Of a stretch of DNA of 64,000 bases, positions 10,516-22,526 are shown piece by piece (position 1 is the first letter of the stretch; every line of letters starts with the position of its first letter). Where the stretch lies: NCBI GenBank assembly GCA_029964075.1, contig CM057148.1, forward strand, positions 33,259,794 to 33,323,793, in the 5' to 3' direction. The DNA comes from Patiria pectinifera (lineage: Eukaryota > Echinodermata > Asteroidea > Valvatida > Asterinidae). A model generated the notes under the pieces. That model saw only the letters and a program-made list of their open reading frames with translations, was not told where the DNA came from and did no database searches. The position numbers were made by a program, and so were the translations under genes.

Positions 10516-12230
10516 CTTACTCATTACGTCACTGTTTCTTCAACAACATCACAATTCTCATCATTGCTGCTAAAATCTTTACTACTATTTTTATAAGTTT
10601 TCCCGGCCAATTTCACCAAGTTTTCATTCAATTTAACGCCTGGCTCATTCGATTTAGATTGAAATTGAAAGATCACGCAGATCGGCATTCGACAATCACA
10701 AAGAATCATTCTATTTCACTATTCGAGCATTCTATCGCCTTTTAGCTTCACTCGTCCCTATTATTAAAGATGCATTCATATTAAAAGTATCGCGTTGTTC
10801 ATCCAATTTCTTCTAAACCATTAGTAAGGGGTTGATCGGGCATTCGTTTTCATTAATGGGCAAACATATTTCACATTTTGTCAAACATCTTTTAAGACTT
10901 CATTCGTGTTCGTATTCCTTAGCGTAAATCATATTTGATGATTTCAAACTGTAGAATGATTGACTTTCTTTCTTAATTAAAGGGTATGTGCAATGAATTT
11001 TTCTCAGGAATTCTATTTGCGCAACTCTGTGAAATGTAAGAAAACTACACATTTGACAACACTTTTTGGGTTCATCTTATTGCAAATGTGCACTTCTTTA
11101 AACATTCAAAAGTTTCCATGCTTTTCCGGACTAACGCTGTTACTGTGATGTCATTTCAGGAAGACACTGTTCAGTTTAGGTTTTTTTCTTTCAAATTATT
11201 CATACAAAATTTGCTAATTGAAAACATTTGTGGGAAAGGGTTGGTCATTGGCTTACTGCCATGTACTAACACATCATATAATCACCAAAAGAAAATTTAA
11301 AAAAAATTATGACAGCAAAATATCCAAAATTCTAGCAACTTTTTTTTTGGCTGAAATAGCCGTGTAACATTAATCATGCTCGGAATACGATCACAGGTTT
11401 TCTAATGAATATGAAACTTTGCATTAGCATAAAAACGGAGAAGGCACTAAAAACGCCCCTCAAAATGGAAAATAAAACTTACAAATAAGGTTAAATGTGA
11501 CACAAAGATGTATTTCCAAGGTTTGCATTGTAAACTCTACATGGGCCCTGTGAATACGGTAAGTGTTCGGTCAGACATACGCAAGAAAACATATAAGAAA
11601 TAACGCAAGAGAAGTGTTCCCGACGGTACAACCATTGCCAAACATACGTGTCCCGATGTCTTGCACGTCAGGAAATCGTCAACATAAACAAGCCCCTTGA
11701 TCAAACGTTTAAACAATTATATAGAAAAGATCAACAGTGAAAAAGAAATTATCTTAGCCCCTTTCAATTCATTATTTCATTGCATCTTGTTTCCCTCATA
11801 TCAGTTGATTTGTAGAATTTTTTTTGGGGGGGGGGGAGAAATGAACTTCGGAGAAAAATAGGAAAAAATATCGATTAAAAAATCTTACTAATTTAAACGA
11901 CCAAACGATGAAAGCGATTGCCCATAAACGAATAAAAAACGAAAAGCATGATTATACTTTATAAGCGCACAGATGTTCGCTAATTTGAATGCGTCAACCG
12001 TCAAAAGGTTGCAATGACTTAATTTCAGACTGCTACAAGTCAGGTCTTGAATGCATCAAAACGAAATAGGTTGCCCGAAAACGAAAACGAACATTCACAG
12101 CAAAATCTTGGATGCCTAAAAATGAAATTGAATGAACCCCAAGTGAAGAAGAAACCCGAATTGGACCACATGTGCAAAACTCACGCGAAATTGAATAGCT
12201 GATAATGAAACTGATTACAAAAATTTGGAA
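10516..12230. other. AT-rich probable insertion inside Rep
   Basis: Rep coding stops near 12,235 and resumes at about 10,515. The ~1.7 kb between shows no Helitron motifs and no coding signal. TTCATTCAATTT at about 10,622 and its inverse near 12,123 could be remnants of terminal inverted repeats, but I found no convincing target duplication. It contains a G run at 11,826-11,836. An insertion is the simplest reading; heavy decay is the alternative. Confidence 0.45.
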
Positions 12231-12804
12231 ATTTGCCGGGAAAACCTATATTATCACGAAGTTGCTCTCTTCTCATTATAAATGTCCTTTCAGATGGTGG
12301 CCGAGGGAAATTAAACCTGCATTCTGTACCCTTCTTTTTGCAACTTTTTGAATGTTTTCTACCATGGAGTTGAACCTTTGTTATGATTTCGTTGAGTTGC
12401 TCATCCTCATGCTGTGATGGAAAATTGCATGTTACATACTTGTTGATAAATTCGATTACATCTTTATCACAATGAAAACCCATTTTCGGAGCATTTTCAA
12501 TCCAGAGCAAACAATGTGTATGTGGTGATCCTCTCTGTTGAAACTCTACTCTGTAGAAATAATCCTTCACCTTTCCAATTGGCTGAGCTTCTGACATAAT
12601 GACTTCCTTCAGAAAGATATGAAACCTTCTATCAAACATTCAAACATTTCTATCAGTTACAGGATTACTTCTCAATAACAGACATTTGTCATTCCAATCC
12701 AATTCATCAAGTGTTCTTGGGTCCCCCTGTTGTTTCAATATTGTATTAATTACTTCAGGCCATCTCATATCAGCAGCAGAAAATGAACAAAACCAGGTTG
12801 GAAG
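12231..12804 (-). pseudogene. Helentron HUH Rep nuclease core
   Basis: This is the core of the rolling-circle Rep nuclease. [20 protein letters not shown] contains the HUH metal-binding motif (HTH). [10 protein letters not shown] and CRFNFPRPP are typical following motifs. Upstream, in a different frame (12,640-12,804), the conserved [11 protein letters not shown] and [19 protein letters not shown] can be read, so a frameshift lies near 12,640. The HUH residues are intact, but the tyrosines are lost with the downstream part. Confidence 0.85.
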
Positions 12805-14060
12805 TCAAAGTTGTGTAATCATTGCTAATACATATCTGTGAGCACATTGCCAGTATGGTGGTGTACCTCTAATGGGCATCAGAAACTTGTATCCTTTGTC
12901 AGACTTGAGCATATCTCTCAACTTGTTTTTGTCATTAAAGCATTGAGGCAGTGATGTTACGTCCTTCATGTGTCTTGACAGAGCCTTGACGTAATGCAAT
13001 AGAAACACTTGACAAAACTTGTTGAATCTCAGACAGATATTGAGCATAAAATATATACTCTGTGTTTTGAGCAAATCTATTATCAACATGCATTAATCGA
13101 TTGTGCAAGTATCTGCATAGTGTAAGCCATATTTCTCGTTTGTCACTAAATATTGGAGCACCATTTGGAAATAATGTTGAGAAACATTTGGCCTCATTTC
13201 CTTCTTCCATCAAGATTCTTACTGGATTGTTGCCTTCACATGGAGCTACACAAAATATTTCATCAAAGTACTGATCAAGTATTTCTTGTGCAACATTTGC
13301 AGGTTGAAGACAAGTATCAAGTTGTATTCCTCGTAATCGTTGATCATCATCTTTATCATCCCCATTATCATCATCACTATCATCATTTTCATCTTCTACA
13401 GGCTGTGTTTGTTTTTCTTTTCCATCTTCACTTACCTGTACAGCTTCCTCATCAATTGAACATTCAGGCACAGGATTTTCCCAATCATACTGTATTTCAA
13501 TATCATGATACCACTTATTATTAGCTTTAAGATATTGCAAAGCTTCCTGCAAATTTTTTTTGTTTACAAACTGATACTCGTAATAACCCTTGTAAGACAG
13601 TTTTCGTTTTAATTTTATTCGTATCATCTCATTCTCATTTGCAGGTCTCGGTAAGCTCTTTATTGTCTCGGTGGTATTTGATGGAATGCAAACACAAGGT
13701 CCATAAATTCCTTTCTGCCCACCTTTTGGACGATTTACAATTTTCATGAATGCTATACTTCTTGCTATCAAATGCCATTCTAGGGTATTCAGTCCTTGTA
13801 ATTCTTCTGGAATATTCCACAAAGTTAAATTATAAAGGCATGCTTCTGCTGGTATTCTGTTAGCAATTAATTTTCTATGACATATATAACAAATCCACAA
13901 TGTCCCACTGTTTGATCTAGCAACTACACAGAGAAACACACATTTAGCATTACATGTATGAAAATACTGCTCACAAATAAATTGATCTTGTTTGTATTTG
14001 CATTTATTACATTTCATGACTTGATTTCGAAACAGTAATTTTAAGCAAACAGCGCAAACA
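12805..14060 (-). pseudogene. Helentron zinc region, DUF6570 and Helitron_like_N
   Basis: The segment begins with a cysteine-rich zinc-like region (CVCAVCLKLLF, then CNKC, then WICYICHRKL). It continues with the DUF6570-like stretch (LTLWNIPEELQGLNTLEWHL, IYGPCVCIPSN). An acidic low-complexity linker follows at roughly residues 195-225. Helitron_like_N comes next (CFSTLFPNGAPIFSDKRE; DNRFAQNTEYIFYAQ; further down IRGTPPYWQCAHRYVLAMI). A frameshift between 12,935 and 13,089 splits Helitron_like_N. This arrangement is usual for large animal Helitron proteins. Confidence 0.85.
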
Positions 14061-14116
14061 CAGTCTGGACCACCTTTTGTTGAATTCTTGAAATCATTTA
14101 TTACTTTTTGAATGCA

Positions 14117-14517
14117 TCATCTCCTAATCTTGGACTTTAATGCTTTGTTTCTATTGCTTGCAACAATTTTACTTTTATAATATGGAAATATCATTTTATT
14201 TGTAATCCTTTTATTGTGTCTGTAGTTTGGATCTGCATTGTTTTTTGCTTTATTTATTATTGTAACTGCTTCACTAAGTTTCCTTCTAAAATCTGCATCT
14301 CTATGATATTTAAGTTTCCCTGCTTTCTTAATTGCTTCCTTCACTTTATTTTGGTAAGTTGCATCACCATGATATTTGAATTTAGTTGCTTCTTTTTCGC
14401 TTGTCGTACTTTCCTTTGATACTTTTCATCTCCCTGATATTTGACTTTACTTGCTTCTTTCTTAGCTTGTCGTACTTTCACTCGATAACTTTCATCTCCC
14501 TGATATTTGACATTACT
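14117..14517 (-). pseudogene. Helentron KY-repeat region, C-terminal side
   Basis: There are several ~24-residue repeats of the type KVKYQGDEKYQRKVRQAKKE, then KYHGDATYQNKVKEAIKK and KYHRDADFRRKLSEAV. These basic repeats precede the zinc/DUF6570 segment in large Helitron proteins; their role is unknown and DNA binding is a guess. A single-base frameshift lies near 14,393. The series is cut at about 14,517 by the 10.7-kb insertion and continues at 25,204. Confidence 0.8.
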
Positions 14518-14519
14518 TT

Positions 14520-14547
14520 GGCTTTTTCGCTGAACAGCGGAAAAGCC
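14520..14547. repeat. Terminal hairpin of module
   Basis: GGCTTTTTCGCTG pairs with CAGCGGAAAAGCC around a two-base loop. An identical copy is at 18,131-18,158. Confidence 0.85.
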
Positions 14548-15014
14548 TTTGTTTTTGTTCTAATTTTTTTTTTTCTCTTCTTTTTTATCTTTTTGGGTCC
14601 ACCCCAAATCCCATTGACTTTGTACACGTTTTTGGTACACGCCACTTTTGACCTAAAACAAAGTCCTTTTCCAATGAAACTTATCTCAGGTAAAGACCCT
14701 ATAGTGAAGTTGTGTACGTGTCTCAAAGAGTGACGTCATGATTACGTCATCATGGGTCACGTGACGTCATCACAAACGTGCATATTTGGAAGGCCTATAT
14801 CTACAGAACAGTAAGTCCGATTGGGTTGAAACTCGGTATGTTGGTAATCCGGGATGTGTTATACATTGTAGGTAAAAATTGAGGTGACGTCACGATGACG
14901 TTATCATGCGATTTAATATAATTTTTTTGAATTTTGGAGCTTTAAGCCATATCTCACAAACGCAACATGCAAAATTGAAAATTCTTGTTGTATTTTGTTC
15001 AATGTTAGGTAATA

Positions 15015-17006
15015 GGGCAATTCCACGGTAACGGAAGGACGTTTTCACTCATTAAACAAAATTTCAAATGTGCCTATCACAGACACTGTTATTAGTTACA
15101 GCAAGCAAATGTCACAATTGTATTGCTATAATGCTACTTTCATTTTCCACACTTTTGGGGGGCATGAATGCCTCCCGTTTATGAATTATGAATATTAATG
15201 AGGTCGGTAACGGAAGGACGGTAAAACAGACAAGGGTTTTCCAACTAACATGTGTTTTGCAAAAACTCTGTGAATTTTATGGGGCAATTATATTTTAAAG
15301 GTAGGAAATGGAATCCCTGAAGCTTTATCTATACTATACCACCTTTCATTTGACTTTAAGTGTTTCGGTTATATAATTACAACGTTTTAAGCAGATTACA
15401 ATTTGGTAACGGAAGGACGGTAACGGAAGGACGGTAACCGAAGGACAAAAGGTTTACTCAATTATAGCATGAACAAAAAGTGAATTTACACTAATTATAC
15501 AAGCGAAACAAATTGCTTAAATGTGTAACTGAATGTGAAATCAACAATATGCAGACCTGGCATAAATAATTATACCCAAGAAACTATTGAGATAAAGATA
15601 GAAGCCTGCTAATTAATGATAACAAAAGAAAAACGAAAACAACCCAAAACACATAATTCACGAACACAGGACTACTACAGAAATAGATTTCAAACCCATC
15701 ACCTCAATCCTTAAAAGTTTAAATACACAGTATTTGAACTCTTGAGTATATTGGTTACATGTTCACCAACAACTTTTAATAATAATACCGGTAGGTTCAA
15801 AGGTTTACCTAAAGGGTGGGGGGGGGGGGACGACCAGCCTACATGTACATTTAAGGTAAAAACATCTACCGGTAGAACTGATGGCTTCAGTTAGGTGTTG
15901 CTTTTAATTGAACTCTAAAATCAATGTTTGAAATCAAATTACAATGATTTAGACTAGTAACAATTATTTTATAAACATCTAAACTGAAGTTGTTAACTTG
16001 GGCATAATTTGTCAAAGACTGCACCTCACATGTCTTACACATGTAAATTGAATGAAAGTGCCCCAAAGTACCGGTACTTTCTGCCATTGCATTTTTGACT
16101 TAATTTGCTTCTGGAATGGCTTCACAGAATTCGTATCTTTCTCTATTGTCCATGAATGCTGATGGCAGCAACTTTATGATTTGATTTTCTGCAACAACTC
16201 CATACATGTACAAGTACTGGTACATCGGCATATATGTACATGTACATTGTACATGTTGTACATGCCTGTGCCTTCAAATTGTAATAAACACCTTGCCCTG
16301 CTTATCCCACTTTTGTGAAGGTGGGTCACATGAATGTCCTTTCAATGCTCATTATACATGAATGTATTTGCAGTGATTTTCATTTTTCAAACATGAGCGC
16401 AAATGTCGTAACATTTGATAAAAATACGATTTGTCCTTCCGTTACCGTCCTTCCGTTACCAATTTGGTAACGGAAGGACGTGATTTAATTAATTGTAATT
16501 AAAAAACAAGAAGTACAGCAGTGTCAGTTATAATGTCATATTGAAGGCCTACCTAAACTTGCTTTGCACAATAATTTTCAATTCATTCATACTGCAAGTT
16601 TTAAAAATAAATTAAAAATATGTATTTTTTCGGTAACGGAAGGACATTTTCGAAGGCTGAAATATTAGAAGTCACTGAAGCGAAACAAATTATGCAAAAT
16701 GTTAAAAACAAGTTTTAGTCGGTTTTTCAAGACCAATACTTTCTCATGACAGAAACTGATGGCATTAGTACATATTTTTGTGTGTCTATTGGTAGAATAC
16801 TTTCATATCACTATTAATCACATTTTTAGGATTAAAACTGGATTATTACATAATCCTTGTTTTTGGTACCGAAATGTATAAAAAATTACATTCCGACTTC
16901 AAATCTTGAAAATATAGACCTTTAGCTTTCATTTGATGCCAAATTTGTTTAAGTCACATGTATTTGAATTTTTTGGTGTCATGTCCACTTTGGTGTGGAA
17001 TTGCCC
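15015..17006. mobile_element. TIR element rich in GGTAACGGAAGGAC
   Basis: A 1,992-bp element has 12-bp terminal inverted repeats GGGCAATTCCAC and 4-bp direct repeats AATA at 15,011-15,014 and 17,007-17,010. The word GGTAACGGAAGGAC occurs at 15,027, 15,206, 15,405-15,446 (three in tandem), 16,433-16,460 (two inverted), 16,465 and 16,632. I find no transposase. The superfamily is not assigned; a 3-4 bp duplication would fit Academ-like elements, but that is a guess. Confidence 0.75.
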
Positions 17007-17698
17007 AATACGTGTTTGCCAAAAATTTAGAAAAAAAGTGAGACGTCACAATGACGTCATCAAAAATGCCATTTTTAAAAAAAAATATAAGGGAAGGCCC
17101 AATTGTCATGAAACTTGGTGGATAAGTAGATGGTGTCACAAGTATGCAAAATGTGAAATGACGTCACCATGACGTCATCGGTTGATTTTTAATGATTTTT
17201 TAAATATTAAAAATTTTGTTGCATTTACAAAATTTTACACTTTGTTTCATTGGATTAACGTCAAACTTGGTGCACATCAAGACTACAATAAAAAAATTGT
17301 GGACTGACAGGTATTGTTATGATGACGTCATCATGGGACACGTGGCGTCATCACAAACGTGCATATTTTGAAGTCCTACATGTATATCTACAGAACAGTC
17401 AGTCCGATTGGGTTGAAACTCGGTGTGTCGGTAGACTGCGATGTGTTATAGATAAAAATGAGGTGACGTCAAGATGATGTAATCGTGCAATTTTTTATGA
17501 ATTTTTGAATTTTTGGACCTTTCAGCCGTATCTCACGAACGCAACATGAAAAATTCAAAATTCCTTTTGTATTTTGTTTGTTAGGTAATAGGTATACCGT
17601 AATTTTCGGAATATAAGCCGCGCGGCGTATAAGCCACAGTACGCAAAAATCTGCAAATTAAGATTTGAAGTCGGCGTATAAGCCGCACCGGCGTATAA

Positions 17699-19638
17699 GG
17701 CCAAACAAAAAAAATGGTGTGTTTACGGTAACCCGACCGACCTGGAATTTTTTCGGCCAAATTGCCGACCTCAAACTTTTTATTGCCATTTTGAAGGTTG
17801 ATAATTGACAAATTTCAAACATTTCAAGTACTTTTAATTATTTGCCACGAACAAAAAACATTTTCCACACTTGAATCTGACCATAATTTGACACAAACAT
17901 ACCTGTGTTAAACGTGCGAAAATCGCGACGATCTCAAAACTTGAATTCTCAAACTACGAAGTACGATTATTTTTGCACAAACGCATCGGGGTACGCCTGG
18001 CTGCCCGACGGATGGCATGGTTCTCCCCAAACGTGTGTATCGGCCCGATATGCTGGAATTGCGGCCGGCCCGATACGCCGACAAAAAAATGCTCGATAAC
18101 TTTCATCTCCCTGATATTTGACATTACTTTGGCTTTTTCGCTGAACAGCGGAAAAGCCTTTGTTTTTGTTCTAATTTTTTTTGTCTCTTCTTTTTTATCT
18201 TTTTGGGTCCACCCCAAATCCCATTGACTTTGTACACGTTTTTGGTACATCACATGCCGATCACATTTTTTAGCCCCCGGTACGCACAATATAATTATCA
18301 TACACGCCATTAAAATGCACAATTTGATCGTTACATACGCCATTATTTCATTTTGACATGCAAAATCTTGACCAAAATCCTGTTTTTCTGATGCATTGTG
18401 ATCACAATGCACACGATGACGTGTTCTGTTGACCACCAGCAGCACCCAGCTAACATACAGCATGGTACACTGGTTCCCTTCGCCAGCTAACGGAATCAAT
18501 GCTATGATGAAGGACCGGAACCAGTGACTACTGCCTCTCTCCTGTCCATACTTCGTATCATACAGCATGATGATGTAGTGGGCCGAAGTTGGATCGTAAA
18601 AATATTACCAAACAAACATCGCTGGAGAAAGAGAATTTCTGCGAATTAATTCACAGAACGTGATCTTTACTTTCTGTGTATGTGTTTTCCATTAAAATGA
18701 CGAGATTGCAAAGCTCGAACTTGTGGTGAAACATCGTAGCGTGTTTCTGCAGTAGTGCAAGATTTTCGGCCACGTGGGCCGTGAGCACGGCGCGATGTTC
18801 GGCCAGCCAGGCGGAATGTTGGCGGTGCCAGAGGCCGTGATGTATGTTAAGCATAAAGTGGAATCACTGACCTCAAATATATTTTTAATTAGGTGAGGCA
18901 AGTTTTAATCACTTTTGATAGCCAGTCTTGATAATTTTCGTGGCGCAAATGAAAAAAATCCAGGCACAAAATAAACATGATTCCTTGCTCTATGATTAGT
19001 ACGAATGATGCTCCATTAATCAGCACCCCAAAAAAATTGGCGAAATAATTTTCTGACCTACTGACGCTATTTTGAAAGGCATGTAATCGGAAGCAAAAGT
19101 TGTTTTTTTTCTCCACCTTAATTTCTTAATTTGAAACTTACATGTAAATGTAATTCATACTTTTCTAGTTAGGAAGCAATGAAACACAGGTTGTGAAATG
19201 TTAATTTTTTTTAAGTTAACAATTTTGATTTTTTTTCTTTAATTACAAAAATATTAGTGACCTACAAGATCTCCTCTGAATTTTAAGGACAAATCTTAAG
19301 ATAAAGACCCCCAGATTTGCTCTAAAATGCACCAGAGAGCTTCTAAAGTTAAAACATTTTCGGGTTGTTGAATCACAGCAAATCTTCCCCCACATGTTTG
19401 AAAAAATCCTGGGGAGAACCCTGGCCGACGATACAAATTAATTTGGATTGAAATGTATCGATTGAATATCTTCAATGCTTGAATAGTGGTTTTATACAAT
19501 TTTTTTTGCGAAAGAACACGCATGGGCATGCAGAACTGAAGTGAAAAAAAAAATTACAAAATAAAATTATTTCCCTACCTACCTACCTGGATTTTTTTCA
19601 GACCGTTACCGTAAACACACCAATTTTTTTGTTTGGCC
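17699..19638. mobile_element. Harbinger-like element with GGCCAAA ends
   Basis: Ends are inverted repeats of over 30 bp (start GGCCAAACAAAAAAAATGGT; then GTGTTTACGGTAAC). TAA is duplicated at 17,696-17,698 and 19,639-19,641, and removal rejoins the GTATAAGCCGC sequence of the host element. The TWA duplication is typical of PIF/Harbinger. No transposase is seen in 1.94 kb. A captured copy of DNA from 14,480-14,639 sits at 18,090-18,248. Confidence 0.85.
18090..18248. repeat. Captured copy of Helentron/module junction
   Basis: About 160 bp almost identical to 14,480-14,639, including ~40 bp of Helentron KY-repeat coding, the module's terminal hairpin and ~90 bp of module body. It ends at GTTTTTGGTACA in both copies. 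Confidence 0.9.
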
Positions 19639-21202
19639 TAAGCCGCACCGACCGCAGTGGTTTCAATTTTGTAAGGCCTCCAAATTCTAGTAAAAATGCT
19701 CTGAACCAGTTCCATTTACACTACGAAAGCTATAAAAAGAGCCACAAAAGTTATATCAAATCATTCACAGTTGATACTCTTATAATAATACAAACAACTA
19801 GAGGTTCGCGTTTGTTGTTACAAACGCAGAGTGGTCGGGCAGGCAATTTGTTCATTAAACACTGCCGAGTTCTCTGTTCAGTTATGAATATGTTTATGTA
19901 AGAACAAAGGATCCAAATTAAATCCTTTCCAGTTCAATCAATTCTTTGTTTAAAATGCATCTTTAACGGTGCGATAAATTTTAGTAAACATTCTACATGT
20001 ATGTACACATGCAAGTTATTTCTGGCTTTATGACGTCATTATTCAAAAACGGGAAATGAATACTGATGTAATTCGGAGTGGATAAATGTTTGTTGTGAAG
20101 TTTAATAATGTATGAAAATATGGAAAATATAACTGAATGTATTCATAACACCTAACGCCACAGTATTTGGAAGCAAAGGGTGAACATTGTGGATATCGTT
20201 ATTTGGGTTACGAAGATATACGACATGAATCAAATGATGCAATTAAATTTAAAATATTATCGTTTTCAAATTCTCATAGATGTAACTTCCGGTCTGATGA
20301 CGTCATGAATTTGAAACCTTGCCAAGTTATCTGTGGCTAATCAAAGAATATCAAGGGGCGATTTGGTAAACTTTGAACCAATCGTTTTCAAATTAAAAAA
20401 AAGCAAACACTATTTTATGTGCCGCTAGAGCGTGCCCTTTCGAATGATGACGTCATCACACTGTTTTTTGTGTCTGAAATTCCTCAATTAACACTTTCAT
20501 AATGTATGTGTGTAGTAAAATGCTTTCCCTTTTAAGTTTTACTCGGTTTTTATTGCACTTACGGTAACACCGGAAGTGAAGGTCAAGCGGATTTGTGCCC
20601 GGGGACAAGAAATGTTTCTTACAGCATAGTCTACAACCTCGCGAAAAAACAAACACTATACTATTTTTAGTTAAAAAGATATAGCACAAACTATGTCGTC
20701 AAAATTTTGCCCTTAAATCATTTGTAATTTGATACATGATGACGTCATGATGACGTAACAAAATATATAGTATCTTCGTAACACGGTAAATGTCCACATT
20801 AGGTTTTATGATTATACCGTAAACCGTATGGAAGAAATTTTGCTTTGTTTTGATTTCGGGCTAAAGTCCTCATTTGGAATTTACCTAACTTTAACCTTCC
20901 GGTTGACCCGGAAGAAGAGGTCAAGTGAGTTCACGTACACAAAAAGAAATGTTAATGAATTCATGGTCTATCTGATTACAGAATATGAACATCACTGATT
21001 ATTTTGTTCAAGAGTTATGAGTGAAAGTAATTGGACCCTTTTTCAGCTAAAATCGCTTGTAATTTGACACCCGATGACGTAATCATGATGTCAGAGTAAT
21101 ATGCACCACTTCGGATGAGGGTCAATATATATTGAAAGTTACAAGTTCATATCATGAACCGTTTAGGAGAAAACCCGCGGAGAAGTATTGTCCGGAAAAA
21201 AA

Positions 21203-21205
21203 AAA

Positions 21206-21252
<47 letters not shown>
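21203..21252. repeat. (GAAA)n microsatellite
   Basis: About 12 uninterrupted AAAG/GAAA units lie just before the terminal part of module M1. A shorter run occupies the same place in copy B (39,451-39,473) and the inverse in copy D (39,719-39,740). Confidence 0.95.
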
Positions 21253-21253
<1 letters not shown>

Positions 21254-22304
21254 CTAGAAATGTGTTTGTGGACAAACACTGAGCTGTTTCGACTGTTTTA
21301 TTGATGACTGCCGTAAAGGAGTTTCATCCAGGTCGAATGAACATGTACATGTGTATTCTATACAAAAAGTGTCTATCCTATGTACAAAAAAACCCCATTT
21401 TTTCATGACGTCATGATGACGGCACAAATTTTTGAAATTTTCTGTATCTATCTACGACCTTACAATCCTTTCGCAAAAAAGAATTTCGAATTTACTACGT
21501 TCCATTGATGAAATATGAGTAAAAGGTCCAAAAATTGAATAATTCATATAAAATCACATGATGACGTCATCGTGACGTCACTGCAATTTTTGTCTTTAAC
21601 ACTTCCTGGAATATCTGCATACCGACATTGAACCCAATCGGACATCAGGTTCTCTGAGGTCAATCGGACCTTATTTTGTATAATTTTTGCAAAATTTAAA
21701 GAAAATATTAAAATTTGAAAAAGTCATTAAAAATCAGACGATGACGTCATGATAACGTCACTTCAGATTTTGAATGCTTTTATCTATACCTACCTACCCA
21801 CCAAGTTTTATAACGATCGGACATACCCTTATATGTGAAACAAAAAATCACGTTTTTGATGATGTCATGATGACGTCACACATTTTACAAAATTTTTTAA
21901 AAAAGGATTTTGAATTTACCACATTCCGTTTATGATTTATGAGTAAAAGGTCAAAAAATTGAATAATGTATATAAAACCACGCGATGACGTCATCATGAC
22001 GTCACGGCAATTTTCGTCTATAACATGTCCCGGAATACTTGCATACCAAGTTTGAACCAAAGCGAACTTCCGGTTCTGTAGATATAGGGCCTTAAATTAT
22101 GCTCTTTTAGGATGACGTCACGTGACACGTGATGACGTCATGATGACGTCATGAGTCGGCATACATCTTCAGATGGTGGTCTAAGTGTGTGCCAGGTCGA
22201 AGTGTGTTAAAGTCGATCGGATTTGAAAAAAGTCCAAAAGTGCCTTGTAGAACGAAAACACGTGTTATCCTATGAGAAAAAAATGTGGAAGAAGAAAAAA
22301 GAGA

Positions 22305-22346
22305 AATTGTGGTTGTGAACAACCACAGAGCTAGGGATAGGGCTTT
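22305..22346 (+). repeat. Start of a third module (M3), end not found
   Basis: Hairpin GTGGTTGTGAACAACCAC is followed by GAGCTAGGGATAGGGCTTTT and CCGC, thus code word AGGGCTTTTCCG, the same word as the module around it (14,518-25,203). No matching terminal hairpin follows. The M2 tail sequence appears both before (22,168-22,290) and after (23,426-23,545), as expected if M3 or a relative inserted there. Confidence 0.6.
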
Positions 22347-22496
22347 TCCGCATTATGATTTGTTTTTATCAATAATATGTCCCTGACTATGCATGAACAT
22401 AAAATCTGTCAAAGTTAGCCGGAAATCGGCTAAAACGGTCACTGTGGACAGGATTTGACCTCAGCAACACGTGCGCTGCGCGCGGGCTGACTGACC

Positions 22497-22526
22497 ACGT
22501 GCATGTACATGTACATGTACATTGTG
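22497..22526. repeat. CATGTACATGTACATGTACA run
   Basis: Short run of the six-base unit ACATGT, the same motif that recurs through the window. Confidence 0.8.

Noticed and set aside
11826..11836. G run as a functional G-quadruplex
   Set aside because: Single homopolymer in an AT-rich insertion; nothing else supports a role.
10620..12135. Defined TIR transposon in the Rep gap
   Set aside because: Only a 12-base inverted match and no target duplication; kept as probable insertion without a class.
13153..13524. Plus-strand His-rich frame
   Set aside because: Shadow of the acidic linker of the Helentron protein on the minus strand.
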